From assembly GCA_028015205.1 (NCBI GenBank), contig JAPWFG010000024.1, positions 2,108,001 through 2,172,000 on the forward strand: DNA of 64,000 bases. The letters are read 5' to 3'. A program made the translations under genes and the position numbers. Position 1 is the first letter of the stretch. Every line of letters begins with the position of its first letter. Source of the stretch: Mytilisepta virgata. Taxonomy: Eukaryota > Mollusca > Bivalvia > Mytilida > Mytilidae. Of this stretch, positions 33,096 to 46,289 are shown one piece after another. Below the pieces are notes generated by a model. It was given only the letters and a program-made list of their open reading frames with translations, had not been told where the DNA came from and ran no database searches.

Positions 33096-36000
33096 TGCCA
33101 TGAAAAGTACCATCTGATTTAGTTTTCATCTTTTGGTCAAGATTTGGTTTTTATACAGTGTATGAAATGACCTAAAAAAATTTATCTTGGAGAATTATCT
33201 CCCCTTTATCTCCATGATAAGGGGTACATTAATAGATAGTTGCATGATTGTATTTGAATGAAGGTTATTTAAACAATCAGTTCGATGCCCAGTGGTGCCT
33301 GGGATAAAGGGTTGCCTCACAAATTGATAAATGAGGAGTTTATCTGACAGGCGACATGATTCGAGACAATCACATTGTCACTCTTTCAGAGACACATGCT
33401 ACATATCCTTACATTTTTACATAGTCTAAGTTTGCTTAAGTAATATAGAATATTTTCAATATATTTTATCACTTGTTCCATCATGATGGCAGTCCTTCTC
33501 ATGACATGGAACTTGATGGAGTGTTTTTATGATGTTTGTATAAATTATTTTGAAATGAGGTTATATAAGGCAAAGTGTATTTTATGAATAATTAGTATGA
33601 TTTTGCAGTGGATTATTTGAGACAAGTTTTAATATAAATGAAATAAATAGTAGATTGATAACGAGTTTAAGATTAATTGTACAGAATTTTGTAAATATAC
33701 TGAAAATAGTTTAAACAAGAGGGATGTGTTTGTTTGTTTGTTTTCTAATATGCTGTTGGTGTGGCCAATGATGTGAGCACAGCAATAGCCATTTCCAGAA
33801 ACTCATTTCCGGTATCACGATTCTGACTCTAAAATTATAATTTGAAGCAAGTTATTTCCCTAACTTACGTTTCCGGCGAACGAAACATTTTCTAGCCTTA
33901 GTTTGGCTGCCCCCATTAAACAAAGACTTTTCTAAATGACCCATATGTAGAAAATGCATATGCTCCTATAGCACTTGCTATTATTTTATGTTCAAATGAA
34001 AACATGTTTTGCATATTTCCACCTTTATTATCACATTAACAATAACCCCCCCCCCCCCCATTTCCTTTAAAGAAAAACAAAAAAATCAATGCAAAATTTA
34101 TTGGGTTGATAATATGTGAATTTTGAAAACTTTGGGATTTTTAATCCTAGAAAATTTTATATAAAATTTAAAATATGCAAATTACACAACAACATGAGTG
34201 GTGTTTTTCAGTCCATTATTACAGCTTGTACTATATATATAATTATTTCCATTAGGATGTTTTGTACACATGATGTACATTTTAAGAACCAATTTATGTG
34301 TTCATTAAATACATCTTTTTGAAATGTGGAAAAAATTCCTTTCAAATTCTAGTCTTCCTTTTTCATAGACCAACTTTTGTATATTCTTTAGGTTTTTTAG
34401 TGGAGATGGGGAAAATTATAATGAATTTGGGGAAATTTGTAGATTTTGTACACAGGGATTTTTTGAAATATTTGTCAGTCCAAAATCTGTTGTAGCTTAA
34501 TCATGTTGATTGTACATAAACCGTTATTACTTCCCCTGATTTCAAAAATTTTGAATTAGCTTCTGCTTTATGTGATTGTACATGTAATGAATATGTAGGT
34601 GTTTACCTGTACACTTGTATATAATATAGAACATGTTATAAAAGTGGCAGGATATCAAAACAGCCAATTGTTAAAATATCAGAAAAGAGGTGATGTTTAT
34701 TGCAGCAATATTGTTAGCAGCATAATTTAAAATGTATATATTTTGCTTTTCAAAATATAGTTGTATTTTGCTTTTCAAAATATAGTTGGAATACTGTAAA
34801 ATACAATTTAATGAAATACATCAAAACATGAGATTAGCAATAATAAGCAGTTATATACAATTTTATTTCACATCCTTTTGTTGTAGAATGTTGGAAATTG
34901 AATTTTTTTGACTGAATCTCATTTTTTGACGAAGAGATTCATTTTTGTTTTATTTATATATATGTAAGGCCACCTTAACTTAAATATCTAGCTCTCAGAC
35001 ACGGACAAGTTGATGACAGAACAAGTTTATTTCATTTCCGGGAAAAAATTGCTGCCATTCAAATATTTTTGCATAAAAATAAAATTTTGGGGGCCAAAAG
35101 TAAGTTTCAAGCATCTTGCGGACCCATACTCAATTTTCAAGTGCCACATTGATCAGGTCATGGCAGTGAGTTTGACTTTAATATTCGCTCCAACCAAATC
35201 ATTTCATGGGCGATACTGCCTGTTGATTCTACAATTACCATAGAACAGCTCTGCAGAAGAGTGTTTGCAGAAGAAATGGAGGAAATTTGAGGCACTGATT
35301 GCTGATAAACCATTCATGTAATTAAAACATCATAGAAGTGAAAAGATTCAAACTAGATTTGAAAAGGAAATAAACTTTAAAAAATAAATTCACTACCTAC
35401 ATGTACCTTGCAATTTTTGAAAAATCAATTGTCTGAGACCCAGAGACTTTATTTTAGGTGGCCTAAGTATACATTATTGAAATTAGCATGTACTGCATTG
35501 AATAATTTTTTTGTGAAATACGATAACTAGGTTGTACATTATTATTATCCGTCAATACTGAAAACACTTTTGAGTCTGAAGACTGTAGTTTGATTAGACA
35601 GGTGTTTGCTTTACAGAGGTTTACTTAATAAACAATATTCCATATGCTTCAAATAAGAGAGACTTCACTGTAATTTACACAATGGATTGGAGGGAAAAAA
35701 GTCACAGAAAAAATGTCACGGAAAAAAATTCAAAGGAAAAAGTCACAGGAAAAATTCAATATATGTCTATGATTTTGTGACGTTTTGACTGTATCTGTTC
35801 TGTTTAGCACCTTTTTTGGGGGGAATATGTTTATCAAATCTTGAATCCAGCTCCAACTAACTATAGTTTTAGTTTGCTGTGTTTTTGCTATGATATCAAT
35901 TTATTAGAAACTTGTAAGATTTTTTATGAATTGGATATAGACTTCTTTGAAATGCCTTGAATCGACTTACATTATAGAATCAAATATTTCAAAATAGCAG

Positions 36001-36815
36001 GATGTTAAACAATAATTCAACCATCCATTTAAAATAGCACCTTTTTATAATGAGGTTTTGTTGAACCGATTGAGATGAAAATTGACAGAAAGGTATTTAT
36101 GAATTGACAGGTCACTTTTACAGACCAATTTTAGTTAAGCAATGTTCATATTCAAATTCAGCTAGTGCATCCAAAGTGCAGATTTTTAGAGATTTTTCTT
36201 GTTATTTATTGTTTGTTTATTAAGTTGTTATATTTTTGTGTGTTATGTATTTATATTAATTATTATGGCAACTATTAATTTTGGTTGATTTTTTTTAGTA
36301 ATAGAGACTTCATTTCTACATTCAGAAACAGTAGCTACATTTGTAACCTTTAACAAATGGTTTTCGGACATGGGCTGCTTGAAGTCTGCCAGGATTAGAC
36401 AATTAGAATGATGACATCACCATAACAAATTTCATAGTTGAATGCAGTCAGTAAAATCTTGTTTTGTAGAGGTTACTAATATTGATACATTTTCTGTTTC
36501 AGTGTAGTAATATTATTTGTGATTGCTCAACGCGTAGTTTTCTTTATATAATTCACTGTCAAGCATATAGGTAGCAGTTTGTTTTTAAAAGTAAATGTTG
36601 TCCTTTTCAACTGAAGCATTGGGGAAAAGCAGCTATGGTGTTGTACTTTCCACTCTTTCAATGGAAGACAAGTTTCATAATAATTACTAACATTTTTTTT
36701 TGTCAAATTTTTCGATAATTTTAAAAATTCATAGAAAATTGAGAATTACATTAAAGAATACTCCAAATTTTCAAATACTTTCAAAATTGTCACATCGGTA
36801 ATTATAATACTTTTT
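33096..36815. other. AT-rich non-coding stretch
   Basis: No gene is supported. Minor items: a 14-C run near 34046-34059, and a 22-bp doublet TTTTGCTTTTCAAAATATAG at about 34741-34787. Around 35695-35760, GGAAAAAGTCACA-like words recur four times. Confidence 0.45.
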
Positions 36816-37709
36816 ACCTGCGTCACCAACAGTGAAAGCAGGTCTAGTAGTCGCTCGACTCCGTCCGTCTGTCATGCTTAGGGGTACATACTTTGTGTAA
36901 TCTCAAACTCGGACTGTATGGAACCAATATTTTTAAAACTTTGCATAGTGTTTATATACATATTGAAGATGTGCACCTCCTATTTTGGGGCAAATTTGAC
37001 AAATGTTTACTATGAATTTTAGCATGTTGAACTTAGCTATTTTTCAGCAATACATGCTATGAACGGTGCATACTTTGTGTAATCTGTAACTTCGACTGTA
37101 TTGAATCAATATCTTTCAAACTGTGCATAGTGTTTATATACACAATAGCATTATAACCTCAACATTTTCAGAAGTGTTGCGTGATTAAAGTCTTTCAGTA
37201 TACTAAAGTGTTGAAGTTCAGGGTTATAAGATAAAGAAGGGATATGGTGTATAAATTCATGACACAAAATCCCTATAAGGTCCATATCCTGAAAAATATA
37301 AATGTTTGTTTGTTTTTTTAGTTGGGGTTTAACACCGTTTTCAGCACATTTTGGCCATTTCGCGGCGGCCAGTTTTTATTGGTGGAGGAAGCCGGAGTAC
37401 CCGGAGAGAACCACCGACCTTCGGTAGGAAAATTGGCAATCCTTGTCAATTAAGGTCAGAGTCGAACACACCCCGCCACAGGTGAGATTCGAACTCACAA
37501 CCCCAGCGTTGACAGGCTAGTGATCATTAGTAGTCATGACGAACTACCTAGACCACTCGGCCACCGAGGCCCCTAAAAAAAAAAAAAAAAATATAAATGC
37601 AATCATGACATGAATAATACTAGGTGAATGGAAGCATCTTTTTATCTAAACCACATACATATTAAAATAATAATAACTTTGCCCTGACAAACGTGACGGT
37701 GACGCAGGT
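36816..37709 (+). mobile_element. 'ACCTGCGTCACC' element interrupted by a SINE
   Basis: The ends are ACCTGCGTCACC (36816-36827) and GGTGACGCAGGT (37698-37709), a perfect 12-bp inverted pair. The left end also folds on itself (ACCTGC...GCAGGT). The body has two ~180-bp modules with GTACATACTTTGTGTAATCT, CGACTGTAT and TTGCATAGTGTTTATATACA. A tRNA-SINE lies at 37305-37586. There is no coding capacity. Confidence 0.7.
37305..37586 (-). mobile_element. tRNA-derived SINE with 13-bp target duplication
   Basis: On the minus strand the head reads GGGGCCTCGGTGGCCGAGTG, with a Pol III A box (37553-37563, TGGCCGAGTGG) and B box (37486-37496, GAGTTCGAATC). The body contains CCTTCGG and a GGAGTACCCGGAGAGAACC stretch within a TTTTTATTGGTGGAGG context, followed by CCCAACTAAAAAAAC as tail. 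AAAAATATAAATG occurs at 37292-37304 and 37587-37599 as target duplication. The central stretch resembles the conserved core of animal Meta-type SINEs, a resemblance I could not verify by search. Confidence 0.88.
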
Positions 37710-39490
37710 TCAGACATATAATGGATCTTGTTCTGTACATAAATTACATGCAGTCTTCATCGAGTTTATCTGTTTGAAAAAGTTATGTATCATCACCTTT
37801 CTTATTCACGAAATCTATGAGAAATGAATTGGATATATCTAAAATGAAGTAAATAAATTTTTCAAAATTAATTCATATTTAACATTCAAAAGCTGTTGCA
37901 ATTAATCTTTGAACGGGACCAAATGAAAGACAATAAACATTGAGCACCTGTTATACAAATTTAAGCTCCTTGATTAGGTTCTCTAACATTTGAACAAGTT
38001 TTGGTTACAGGTCACATGTTGCATATTTATTATCGAGATTATTGTCCACTACGTGTTGGGTCATGAAAACTTCAAACTTTTATTGTTCTATAGCTTTTAA
38101 ACATGGATGTTTAAAAACTAATGGTCATCCCCAAAATAAACAAACAAAAACTACAGTAAAAAATATTTTTTTCTTTTTCATATTCTTAACATGCATTGAC
38201 CAGGTCAGTCAAATGAAGGTAAAAAATGCCAACATAAAGGCAGAAAAAGTTTTCCATGATTTGACCGACTTCTGAAAAATATTTGTATGTATGAAAAATT
38301 GTATCTGTTGCTAGGTTGAATAATCCGTCTAAAGCAGCTCATGTATTGTTATACATGTAATGTACCATTATTTTGGGTTCATTAGAATGTTTGATTTAAT
38401 GGTATTCTAGATGACTGGTTCAGATATAAAAAAAAAAGTAAGAATCTATTTGTATATCAGTACATTACATTTGAATTTTTACAGGATCTTTTTATTAAAA
38501 CCTACATTTAGATATGCTAAACTGTAATAGACACTCACTTAGCAAATAACGTACAGAAGAATATGATGTAGTCATAGTTAGAACATGTTTCTGCTGACAT
38601 GCTCTTCAAAATTGAGGTCCACATGTAGACAATTTTGAAAATTCAAAAATGAACATAAAACTTTATGGGTAGGCAATGAAAAAAAGTGTTTGTTATGTTA
38701 TCATAAACTCAGATTTTTATCCTGATATAAGTATTTGTTACATGTGGATTTTAGATAATAATGCATGTATATATTTTGTTTATTGGAGTTTAAACTTGTT
38801 AACAAGATATAGTGACTTTCATAAAATTTGCAGTATTTTTTTTCATTAATGTGAATTTACTTGAATCAACATAATTTGAATTGTTCTGAATTTTGTTAAA
38901 TCTGGATTTCATTCAAGCATTTCTTAGACAAGAAAAATGTAGAGATTTGTTAATTAGGTGGTGTTTTGTATAGGCTGGGTTTTATGGGTTTGTTATATAT
39001 TGCAAAGCATTCACTAAATATAACATACGTTCATGTCCATATACTTGCTTGTTCAAAGGCAAAGGAGTAAATTGGAATTAAAAAGAAATTAATTGCCAAT
39101 TTGAAAACAAATCATGTCTATGTCTCAGGTACAATTCATCATAAGAAATGTATATAATCAAATATCAGCTTCCATACATTTCTTAAAGATGGAGCTACCT
39201 CACAAAAAAGTCATTTGTATGTAAAGACTGCTTCATTGTAATGTAAATGGTGAATTTGATTTAATAAATTAAATTGTGAAGTAAGATGAACACTTAGTTT
39301 GATTATTTATTAAACTCCAGTCCCAAAAGAGCGATACTGTAAAGTGATCCTTATGTTGGACAATCCATTTATCCATTTGTCACACTGGTTTCTAGAGAAT
39401 AGTTGAACAACATCATGTCATGGATCATAAAATAAAGGATATTTACCATTCAAGGGATGTACATCTTTATTTCATCATAAAAAGTGTGGT
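37710..39490. other. AT-rich non-coding stretch, nothing recognised
   Basis: No supported gene or repeat. The 77-residue frame at 38042 has no recognisable features. Confidence 0.45.
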
Positions 39491-40350
39491 TTTTAGCTCA
39501 CCTGGCCTAAAAGGCCATGTAAGCTATTCTTATCACTTTGCGTCCGTCGTCGTAAATTTTTCACATTTTTAACTCCTCTGAAACAACTAAACCAATTTAA
39601 ACCAAACTTAAGTGGAATGGTCCTTGGGTGGTCCCCTTTAAAATATATGTTTGGATTTCCAGGGCGCCATCCAATATGGCTGCCATGGTTGAACATAGTT
39701 TAACCTTGGACCCTATGGGAATTTGAACATTTTCGTAATCTTCTCGGAGACCATTAGGCAAATTTGAACCAAACTTTGGTGGAATGGTCCTTGAGTGGCC
39801 CTTTTTAAAATTTGTGTTCGGTTTCCCAAACGCCATCCAACATTGCCGCCATGGCTGGACTTAGTTTAACATTGAGCTTATGGGAATTTTGGCAGTAATG
39901 GTGCGTAGGAGGTTCTCTTTCAGAAGGATGTCCGATGACCCGGACTGTTAACCAAGATGGCAGCCACAGCCGAACTTAGTTTAACATAGGGCCCTTTGCG
40001 AAAATTCATTGAAAAATCTTTTTATCTGAAACCACTTTACCAATTGGAACCAGACTTTGAAGCAGTGGTCCTTATATGGTCCTCTTTCAGAATTGTGTTC
40101 CATGACATGGACTGTCAACCGAGATGCCTGCCACAACCGAACTTAGTTTAACATAAAGCCCCTTGGGAAAATTCATTGAAAAATCTTGTCTGAAACGTCT
40201 TGACCAATTGGAACCGGACTTTGCAGCAATGGTCCTTAAGAGGTCCTCTTTCAGAATTGTCTGATTTCGTGGACTTTGAAACAAGATGGCCGACACAGCC
40301 GAACTTAGTTTAACATATGACCCTATGGGAAATTAACTCAAAAATCTCAA
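39491..40350 (+). mobile_element. 'AGCTCACC' element, copy C, lacking its 3' end
   Basis: Head hairpin AGCTCACCTGGCC-TAAA-AGGCCATGTAAGCT, then the GTCCGTCGTCGT stretch and about five body modules. It stops within a module near 40350 with no GAGCGATACAGG tail. A LINE relic begins shortly after. Confidence 0.8.
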
Positions 40351-40601
40351 CTTGTTATAAAGAAAATTTCGAAATGATTTGATGAAATCTTCATAAAAAC
40401 TTAAAAATTAAAAGTTCCATGGCCTTTCTACGATAAATGATACACAAATTTTGGAAGCTGTTTTTTGCATGCACATAACTACGCTATGGGTTATCTATGA
40501 TTACTAGTGGCTGTGCAAAGGTTTCCTTCTTTTTTTTTCTTCGTATAAGCTTCCTCTAAATTAGGAACACCTCTCTTTGCAAGGGTATATGGAATGTCAA
40601 T

Positions 40602-41741
40602 TCACCTCACTATGTATACACACTGTTTACAGTTTTTAAAATCTAAAAAGTTTATTGAAATATGTGAAAGACACTGAATGATATTTCTATCTGCAACCCT
40701 CAAATAACAACATATCTGAGCCTGCCAGCACATGTTCTTGGATAACGTTTCAATTTGGTTAATATCAATCCCTGCTTTCCAAAATATTTTTGTGAAGAGT
40801 CCAATAATAACAGTGATTTTAATTTTATCTGAGAATGTTCTTTTCCACTGAGATATGCCTATTTTAGCAATAATGATTTCCTTAATTGGAACGAATGTTT
40901 CTTTTCGGATATCATCAAGAATTGTGCGTGTAGTAAGCATATGTGGGAGATCTTCCGGTTCATGACCACATTGAGAACAAGTAGGTTCTATCTCATATCT
41001 ACTGAATTTGTGTCTGTCTGATTGGAGAGTATATGTTCTAGCCATCATTCTAGTTTTGACAAGGCTTTTACGCACATCCAATATTGTTGGTTGTAAGTTT
41101 TTATAGCTGATATGTGGAGTACCAATTTGTAGACGGTCTACGATCAAATATTTGAGTTAGGATTTACTTCTGGCGTCAATTTGTAGTGATTTATTCCAAA
41201 CTTTTGAGATTTTAGAGTTCATCATATTCTTCCATTGTGACTTTGTTGGAAATACACACTGAAGATTTGCAATGTTTGGCAGTTCATATTTTTGTAGGGC
41301 GATCATAGCACTGTTGAAGAAACTGTTATGGTTGTCAAAGTTGATAGAAACTTGCCACTGAATCAGATTTTTGATTTTCCAATTTTCTGCAGCCAATAGA
41401 GGGTATTGTAGTGAGGGTTGGCGTTTGTGGATATTTGCCTCCATTAGTACTGCTCCTAACAGAAGATATATGGCTGGCGTAGCTGTTTTTTGGGACATAG
41501 ATTGGATTTGCCTTAGGTTATTTTTATGAAATTTTTCTACAATATTCATCTGAGTTGCTGTAATTGGAAGGACCTCTAGTCCATATAGAAGTCTTGGTAG
41601 GACATAGGTTCTGTAGATATTATAACTAGTTATTGGATCTATTCCATTGGTTCCATGAAGACCAGAACTCATAAGTGAGTATTTTGTTCGTCTAGCTAGT
41701 TTGATTGTGTTCAGTATCCTTTTTGTCATGCCTTGTAATTT
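40602..41741 (-). pseudogene. LINE protein C-terminal part, broken by one stop codon
   Basis: One reading frame runs on the minus strand from a TAG near 41741 to a TGA at 40602, interrupted only by TAA at 41157-41159; the two halves are in the same frame, about 375 codons together. The first part has ARRTKYSLMSSGLHGTNGID and TYVLPRLLYGLEVLP, a conserved region just after the palm of bivalve LINE reverse transcriptases. The second part has the zinc-knuckle-like CSQCGHEPEDLPHML, with the last Cys of the usual C-C-H-C pattern replaced. The catalytic palm, the endonuclease and the N-terminus are absent, as expected for a 5'-truncated LINE. The single stop suggests moderate age. Confidence 0.8.
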
Positions 41742-41800
41742 CTAAATGTATTGTTGAGCTAGAAGTTTCTATAATATTTCCGTTTAGTGACCGATGTAAG

Positions 41801-42140
41801 GGAGCTGTTATTTCGAAATAGAATCAATAAACATATAATTTTGTCCATCCTGTTTCTGTCTACTCCCTTACCTTGAATAAAGTAACAGGATAGACAGATT
41901 AAGTATAAGAATAAACAACTATGTATCTGTAGACCTTATGAAATACTTGAAAATGAAATGAAACATTTGATATTCCACATATATTTAAGAAAGAAAAAAA
42001 AACAACTATGCAAGGGGAGCTGTTGTTTTTGCAATAGAATCAATAAACATATAATTTTGTCTATCCTGTTACTGTCTGTCCTGTTACCCCAACTTGGTAA
42101 CAAGATAGACAAATATATATCTGTAAACCTTCGATGCCCG
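41801..42140 (+). repeat. ~205-bp direct duplication
   Basis: GGGAGCTGTTRTTT...ATAGAATCAATAAACATATA then ATTTTGTC(C/T)ATCCTGTT occurs at about 41807-41870 and 42016-42080. Each is followed by a related TAACA(G)GATAGACA segment. No coding frame. Confidence 0.7.
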
Positions 42141-42239
42141 TTCCTGTTACCATAGAAAATAGCGTTTTACTAAAATTAAATGTAATCAAAGAACTAAGTG
42201 TTGGATTGATTCAAAAGCACAATATAAGCCCAATATAAG

Positions 42240-42390
42240 GCTTCATATATTGGAATTATCATCCATGTGAAATGTTACTACATATTTCAAATAAAAGTTT
42301 TTTTAAAGCGAAGACGAAGAGTACGTGCTATAATCAATAAAGAGTTATCGAAGTAGGATATATGCCTGGCATGAGAGGGACCGGTACAAT
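42240..42390 (+). repeat. Dispersed direct repeat, first copy
   Basis: ATCCATGTGAAATGTTACTA, CATATTTCAAATAAAAGTTT, GCTATAATCAATA and ATGCCTGGCATGA match 63845-64000 at about 90% identity. The second copy is cut by the window edge. What the repeat is, I do not recognise. Confidence 0.8.
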
Positions 42391-44409
42391 CACGATATTG
42401 GGTAACCAGTTAATAAGTCTAAACAGAGTTACCTAACTTAATTATGACCAATATAGTCGCATATGCGGATTTCGTTAAAATTTTATAGGATTGTTAGCCA
42501 CAACATGTACTTGATCCTATCGCACCGCAATTTTGATACGACAAATTTTACAGGAGTTATGGGACTTTATTGTTTTTGTGCATGTGACACTACAGGAACA
42601 CCTCGTGGACACAGAATTTTATTTGTATTGTACTGCAATGTTTTTTATTATGTGTTGACATCCATACTGTGCCACCATTTCAATAATACACATTTTGTAT
42701 ATCTGCTAGGGCTTCGACTTTTCTCTGCGGCGGGGGACAAATGGCTACGTGTAGCAATCTTGCCTTATATATAGGAGTAGTAACCATTATAAACCTTTTG
42801 CACACCTGTGACTAACACGTTTTGTGATATTGATTTACTGTATACACATATATAATCAAGATGATCAATAAAATATGTGTCTTATAATTAATCTTAATGA
42901 TACCATAACATTAAAATAGACTTTCTTGTGACAATTGAAAATTTGAACTATCGCCGATAGACAGGTACGTTTTCATAACTTTCTAATACATGAGCTTTCA
43001 TATAGAGTCATCGACTGTCCCTTTATTACACTTTTCTTGTGACCCAAATCTCCTCTCATTTTTAACCTAATGCATTTTATTTCTACAAAGTATTGTAGTA
43101 CACTATTATATGTAGATGCACAATAAGATTTTAGAATTCATTTCAAAACTTGTGGCCCAAAGGTGTCGAATTTCGAAAATTATGAATTTATACAGTATTG
43201 TTATACTCTGTAAATAAACATGATAAATGTGCAATAATTAAGGTTTTAGAATTTTAATTTTTTTTTAAATGGAGCCAATTCAAATTAGATTGAATTAATC
43301 TGTTTCACTCTCTATTTCTGATCAGGAAAGGCATAGGTTATTATATTTTTGTCCCATTTTATTTATTCATAAGTCAATTCTGAAACCTGTTTGCACATCT
43401 ACATACAATATATGACAATACTGTTTTTTCACTTTAGGAATTTTTCTCCAGTTGCAGTATTGTCATACACTATATGTAGATGCACAATGAGGTTTTAGAA
43501 TTACATGTATGATTTTCAGAAATTAGGCCCCATAGGGATCGAATTTCAACTTGTGTCGGACCAACTGGGGGACTTACACAATAGCAATATTTCCGAAATT
43601 TCTTCAAAAGTGCCGGGATAATTAATGAATCTGGAAAGAGATATGGTTATTCCATAAAATAAATTATGCTTTTAAAAGAATGGCGATTCTTTCCTGCCTT
43701 TGTGCAATTTCTGGGCAGTCTTTGACTTCGTTTAATGACTTCGTTTAATGCCTCTTAAAATCACCCAGAACATATCCATGTTAAGCACCAAATAAGTTAC
43801 AAGAAAATACCCGGCCTCTGAACCAAAACAAATTTCATGCTGTAATTGAGTACATGCATTCTCTCTTATGTGAAAATAAAATGGTTTAAGGCCTTCGCGT
43901 CCATTAAATCAATATTTCAAAACTTGAACGTATGATTGATTAAAAGCATTCCTGTTTGTTTTCATTAAAATGAATCATATAAAGTTTTAAAAGTATTAAA
44001 GAAATGTTACGCCTTATAGTACCTATGAGTACGGAGAACCAGTTGCAAACAACTTTGTGGTTTTTCTACGACATATGATGGTGACCCCGAGGCTAGTTTT
44101 TCAATGCACATCATTACGTAACGGACAATAAAGGATATATACCATCGTGTAATTTGTAAACATTTTACATGTACATTTGGATTATCTCCTCCTGGAATGG
44201 TGTTTTTTTCGAGTACCACTGAAGTTTTTTTCAGGCATACTCTTGGAACCTGAAGTCTCTCTGGTTATTTAAAATTGTCGGCATTAATTTAAAACCAACA
44301 ACAACAAAAACAGAAAATAGCCCACGTAGATATTCAGTCGCTTCAACAGATGTGCATTAAAATACTGTTACATACGTACATATTATGAGGTTTTCTGCAA
44401 AAGTATATC
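42391..44409. other. Non-coding stretch with a diverged internal repeat
   Basis: Three related blocks near 43090-43160, 43190-43255 and 43450-43520 share CAGTATTGT-ATAC, ATGTAGATGCACAAT and AGGTTTTAGAATT; the first and third also share the CCC-A-AGG--TCGAATTTC stretch. It looks like a decayed tandem array. The 103-residue frame at 42463 has several Cys but no known pattern. Confidence 0.4.
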
Positions 44410-44512
44410 GTAAAATATCAGCCGCGAGATACAATGTGAAGCTTTTTTTTTAGAGTGAGCGTAGCGAACGAGCTAAAAAGCTTCATATTGCGTCGAGCGG
44501 CTTATATTTTAC
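44410..44512. repeat. 103-bp imperfect hairpin
   Basis: GTAAAATATCAGCCGCGAGA...AATGTGAAGCTTTTT pairs with AAAAAGCTTCATATTGCG... CGGCTTATATTTTAC. The loop contains GAGTGAGCGTAGCGAACGAG, itself partly palindromic. Several mismatches show age. A foldback element or a decayed MITE are the options. Confidence 0.7.
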
Positions 44513-45260
44513 AATATTTGTTTGAGGAAAACTTGATGATAAATTTATCGTATTGTTAACTAGCAACTACCAATCTTAATGGAATTTCATACTTTTCAAT
44601 GGCCATCTGCCTATAACCGGATGTTTTCCTGATATATTCGGTTCAACGTTGGGTCAAACATTATGACGTCGCTGATATATTCGGGTCAGCTCATATTAGG
44701 GTCGGGTCAACTCTTTACGACGTCACAGTGCCGAAATACGGGAAATTGTGAAGGCCTCAGCAGGTCGATATAAGCATTGGGAAATACAATAAAGAAGAAT
44801 ATAAGTTTTTTAGTATTTCCATTCCAATGTTTCCTGTGACCTTGAAAAAGTAGTATGTGTGAGCCATTTTGGTACCGTGGGCGAATTGGGTTCCGAGACG
44901 TTAGTTACAATACATCATAAAAAGTACAGGATGAATACATATATGGCTACACCCATGTTCTACATAGTAAACTTATCTGAAACAGGTTGTCATTATATTA
45001 AATCGATAGTCAATGTTGGTCTAATATGTTAGTTCAATTGTCAGCACACAAGATTACTTGTATATATTAATTGTATTCCAATCACAGTCCCATTACTGGG
45101 CATGATAATCAAATGTAATCTCTAATTAAACAAAATACAAAATGAAGATGAAAAAAAGGATAAAACTATTTATATAGTTGTAAATAAAAGGAAATTATAA
45201 CTAAAGAAAACTTGGAACATTAAATACCATATACTATATATTAACGCACTGTGATCCAGA
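44513..45260. other. Unassigned stretch
   Basis: Around 44640-44730 GGGTCAA(A)C and GACGTC words recur (GACGTCGC, GACGTCAC). No gene is supported. Confidence 0.35.
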
Positions 45261-45878
45261 TCAAGCCCGCAAATCAGACCCTGACAAAAGTTCATTTCTC
45301 TTATTAAATAATTCTTCATTGAGATGCTGAAGACCCTTAATGGCAATGTAATCTTCTGAAGACATAAGCCAATTAAATTTGTCTGTAGTTGTTATAAAAT
45401 TTTAAATTCTTTATTTATTTTATTTATAAATGTTTTTCTTTGGTCATTTGAGCATTTACACTCTAGTAGAAAATGCTTTTCATCTTCAACATAGATTTTA
45501 CATAATTTACATGAACGGTTTTTAGCTTCAACTCCGAAATAACGCCCCCTTTCTATTTTAGGGGAATGTTCACTCAGTCTTAATTTAGATAAAAGTCTGT
45601 TTTGCTCTCTAGTTCCAATATTTAAATATCTTTCATAATTAAAATTAGTTTTGAATAATCTATAGGTTCTAAGTTTATTTCCCATATCTGCTTTTTTCTT
45701 GTCATCAAATAACCTACTTTTCCATATGTTTACAAATTTTGATTTTAAAACTGAATTTACTTTATTTATAATGTAACTTGTTTTTAAATTATTTCTATTA
45801 TTTAGAAAATATTCTAAATTTAAGTATTTTAAGATTTCTTGAATACGACAATGATCAGCAATACCATGACTCTTTTAC
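45261..45878 (-). pseudogene. LINE C-terminal fragment with one frameshift
   Basis: On the minus strand an open frame runs from about 45878 to the stop near 45392, then continues in another frame to TGA at 45261-45263. It contains KLRTYRLFKTNFNYERYLNI, LSKLRLSEHSPKIERGRY and the knuckle CKLCKIYVEDEKHFLLEC, a C-x2-C-x(n)-H-x4-C pattern typical of bivalve LINE C-termini; after the shift, NFITTTDKFNWLMSSEDY continues the usual tail. It is 5'-truncated with no RT palm. This family differs from the LINE relic at 40602-41741. Confidence 0.75.
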
Positions 45879-46060
45879 CAAAAATGTCAATCCATAAGAC
45901 AGACAAACACGGGAAGACAAATGAACAACCACAGGCACAACAAATAAACTCTGAAAACTAAAAATAAATGAACCACCCGAACTCTTATAAAAACTAGGAG
46001 TAAACTTAGGTGCTCTGGAAGGGTAAGCAGTTCCTGATCCTTATACGGCACCCATATAAT
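45879..46060 (-). repeat. Copy of the retroelement 3' tail module
   Basis: Closely similar to 13800-13990: CAATCCATAAGACAGACAAA, GGAAGACAAA, GAACAACCACAGGCACAACA, TAAAAACTAGGAGTAAAC, GGTGCTCTGGAAGGGTAAGC and TATACGGCACCC. So the same retroelement family inserted here, leaving only a 3' fragment next to the LINE relic. Confidence 0.8.
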
Positions 46061-46289
46061 TGTAGATTAGAAGTAAACAGCCAAAAACAAAAAATAGGCA
46101 TTTTATTCAACCATTTCTACATAAAGTTTGATGTTCATTTATAATGTTTACAGTGAATGCTGTTGGCTATGGATAGAAATTTTAAAATTCAGAAAAGTAA
46201 GTAATAATAAACCATAGTAAAACTCCCTTCCTTAGATACTGACATTTTAACCAAATGAAGGAATAGTAACTTAATTGAAATTATTAACA

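Noticed and set aside
32218..33117. Several 60-107-residue repeat-containing frames
   Set aside because: They arise because the 45-bp unit is divisible by three; 76-bp steps break every frame and both strands are equally open.
37486..37573. tRNA gene on the minus strand
   Set aside because: A and B boxes are present but the sequence is enlarged between the boxes, lacks a closed acceptor stem and continues into a SINE body with target duplication.
42463..42774. 103-residue Cys-containing frame
   Set aside because: No motif, start context or splice evidence; composition fits chance in AT-rich DNA.
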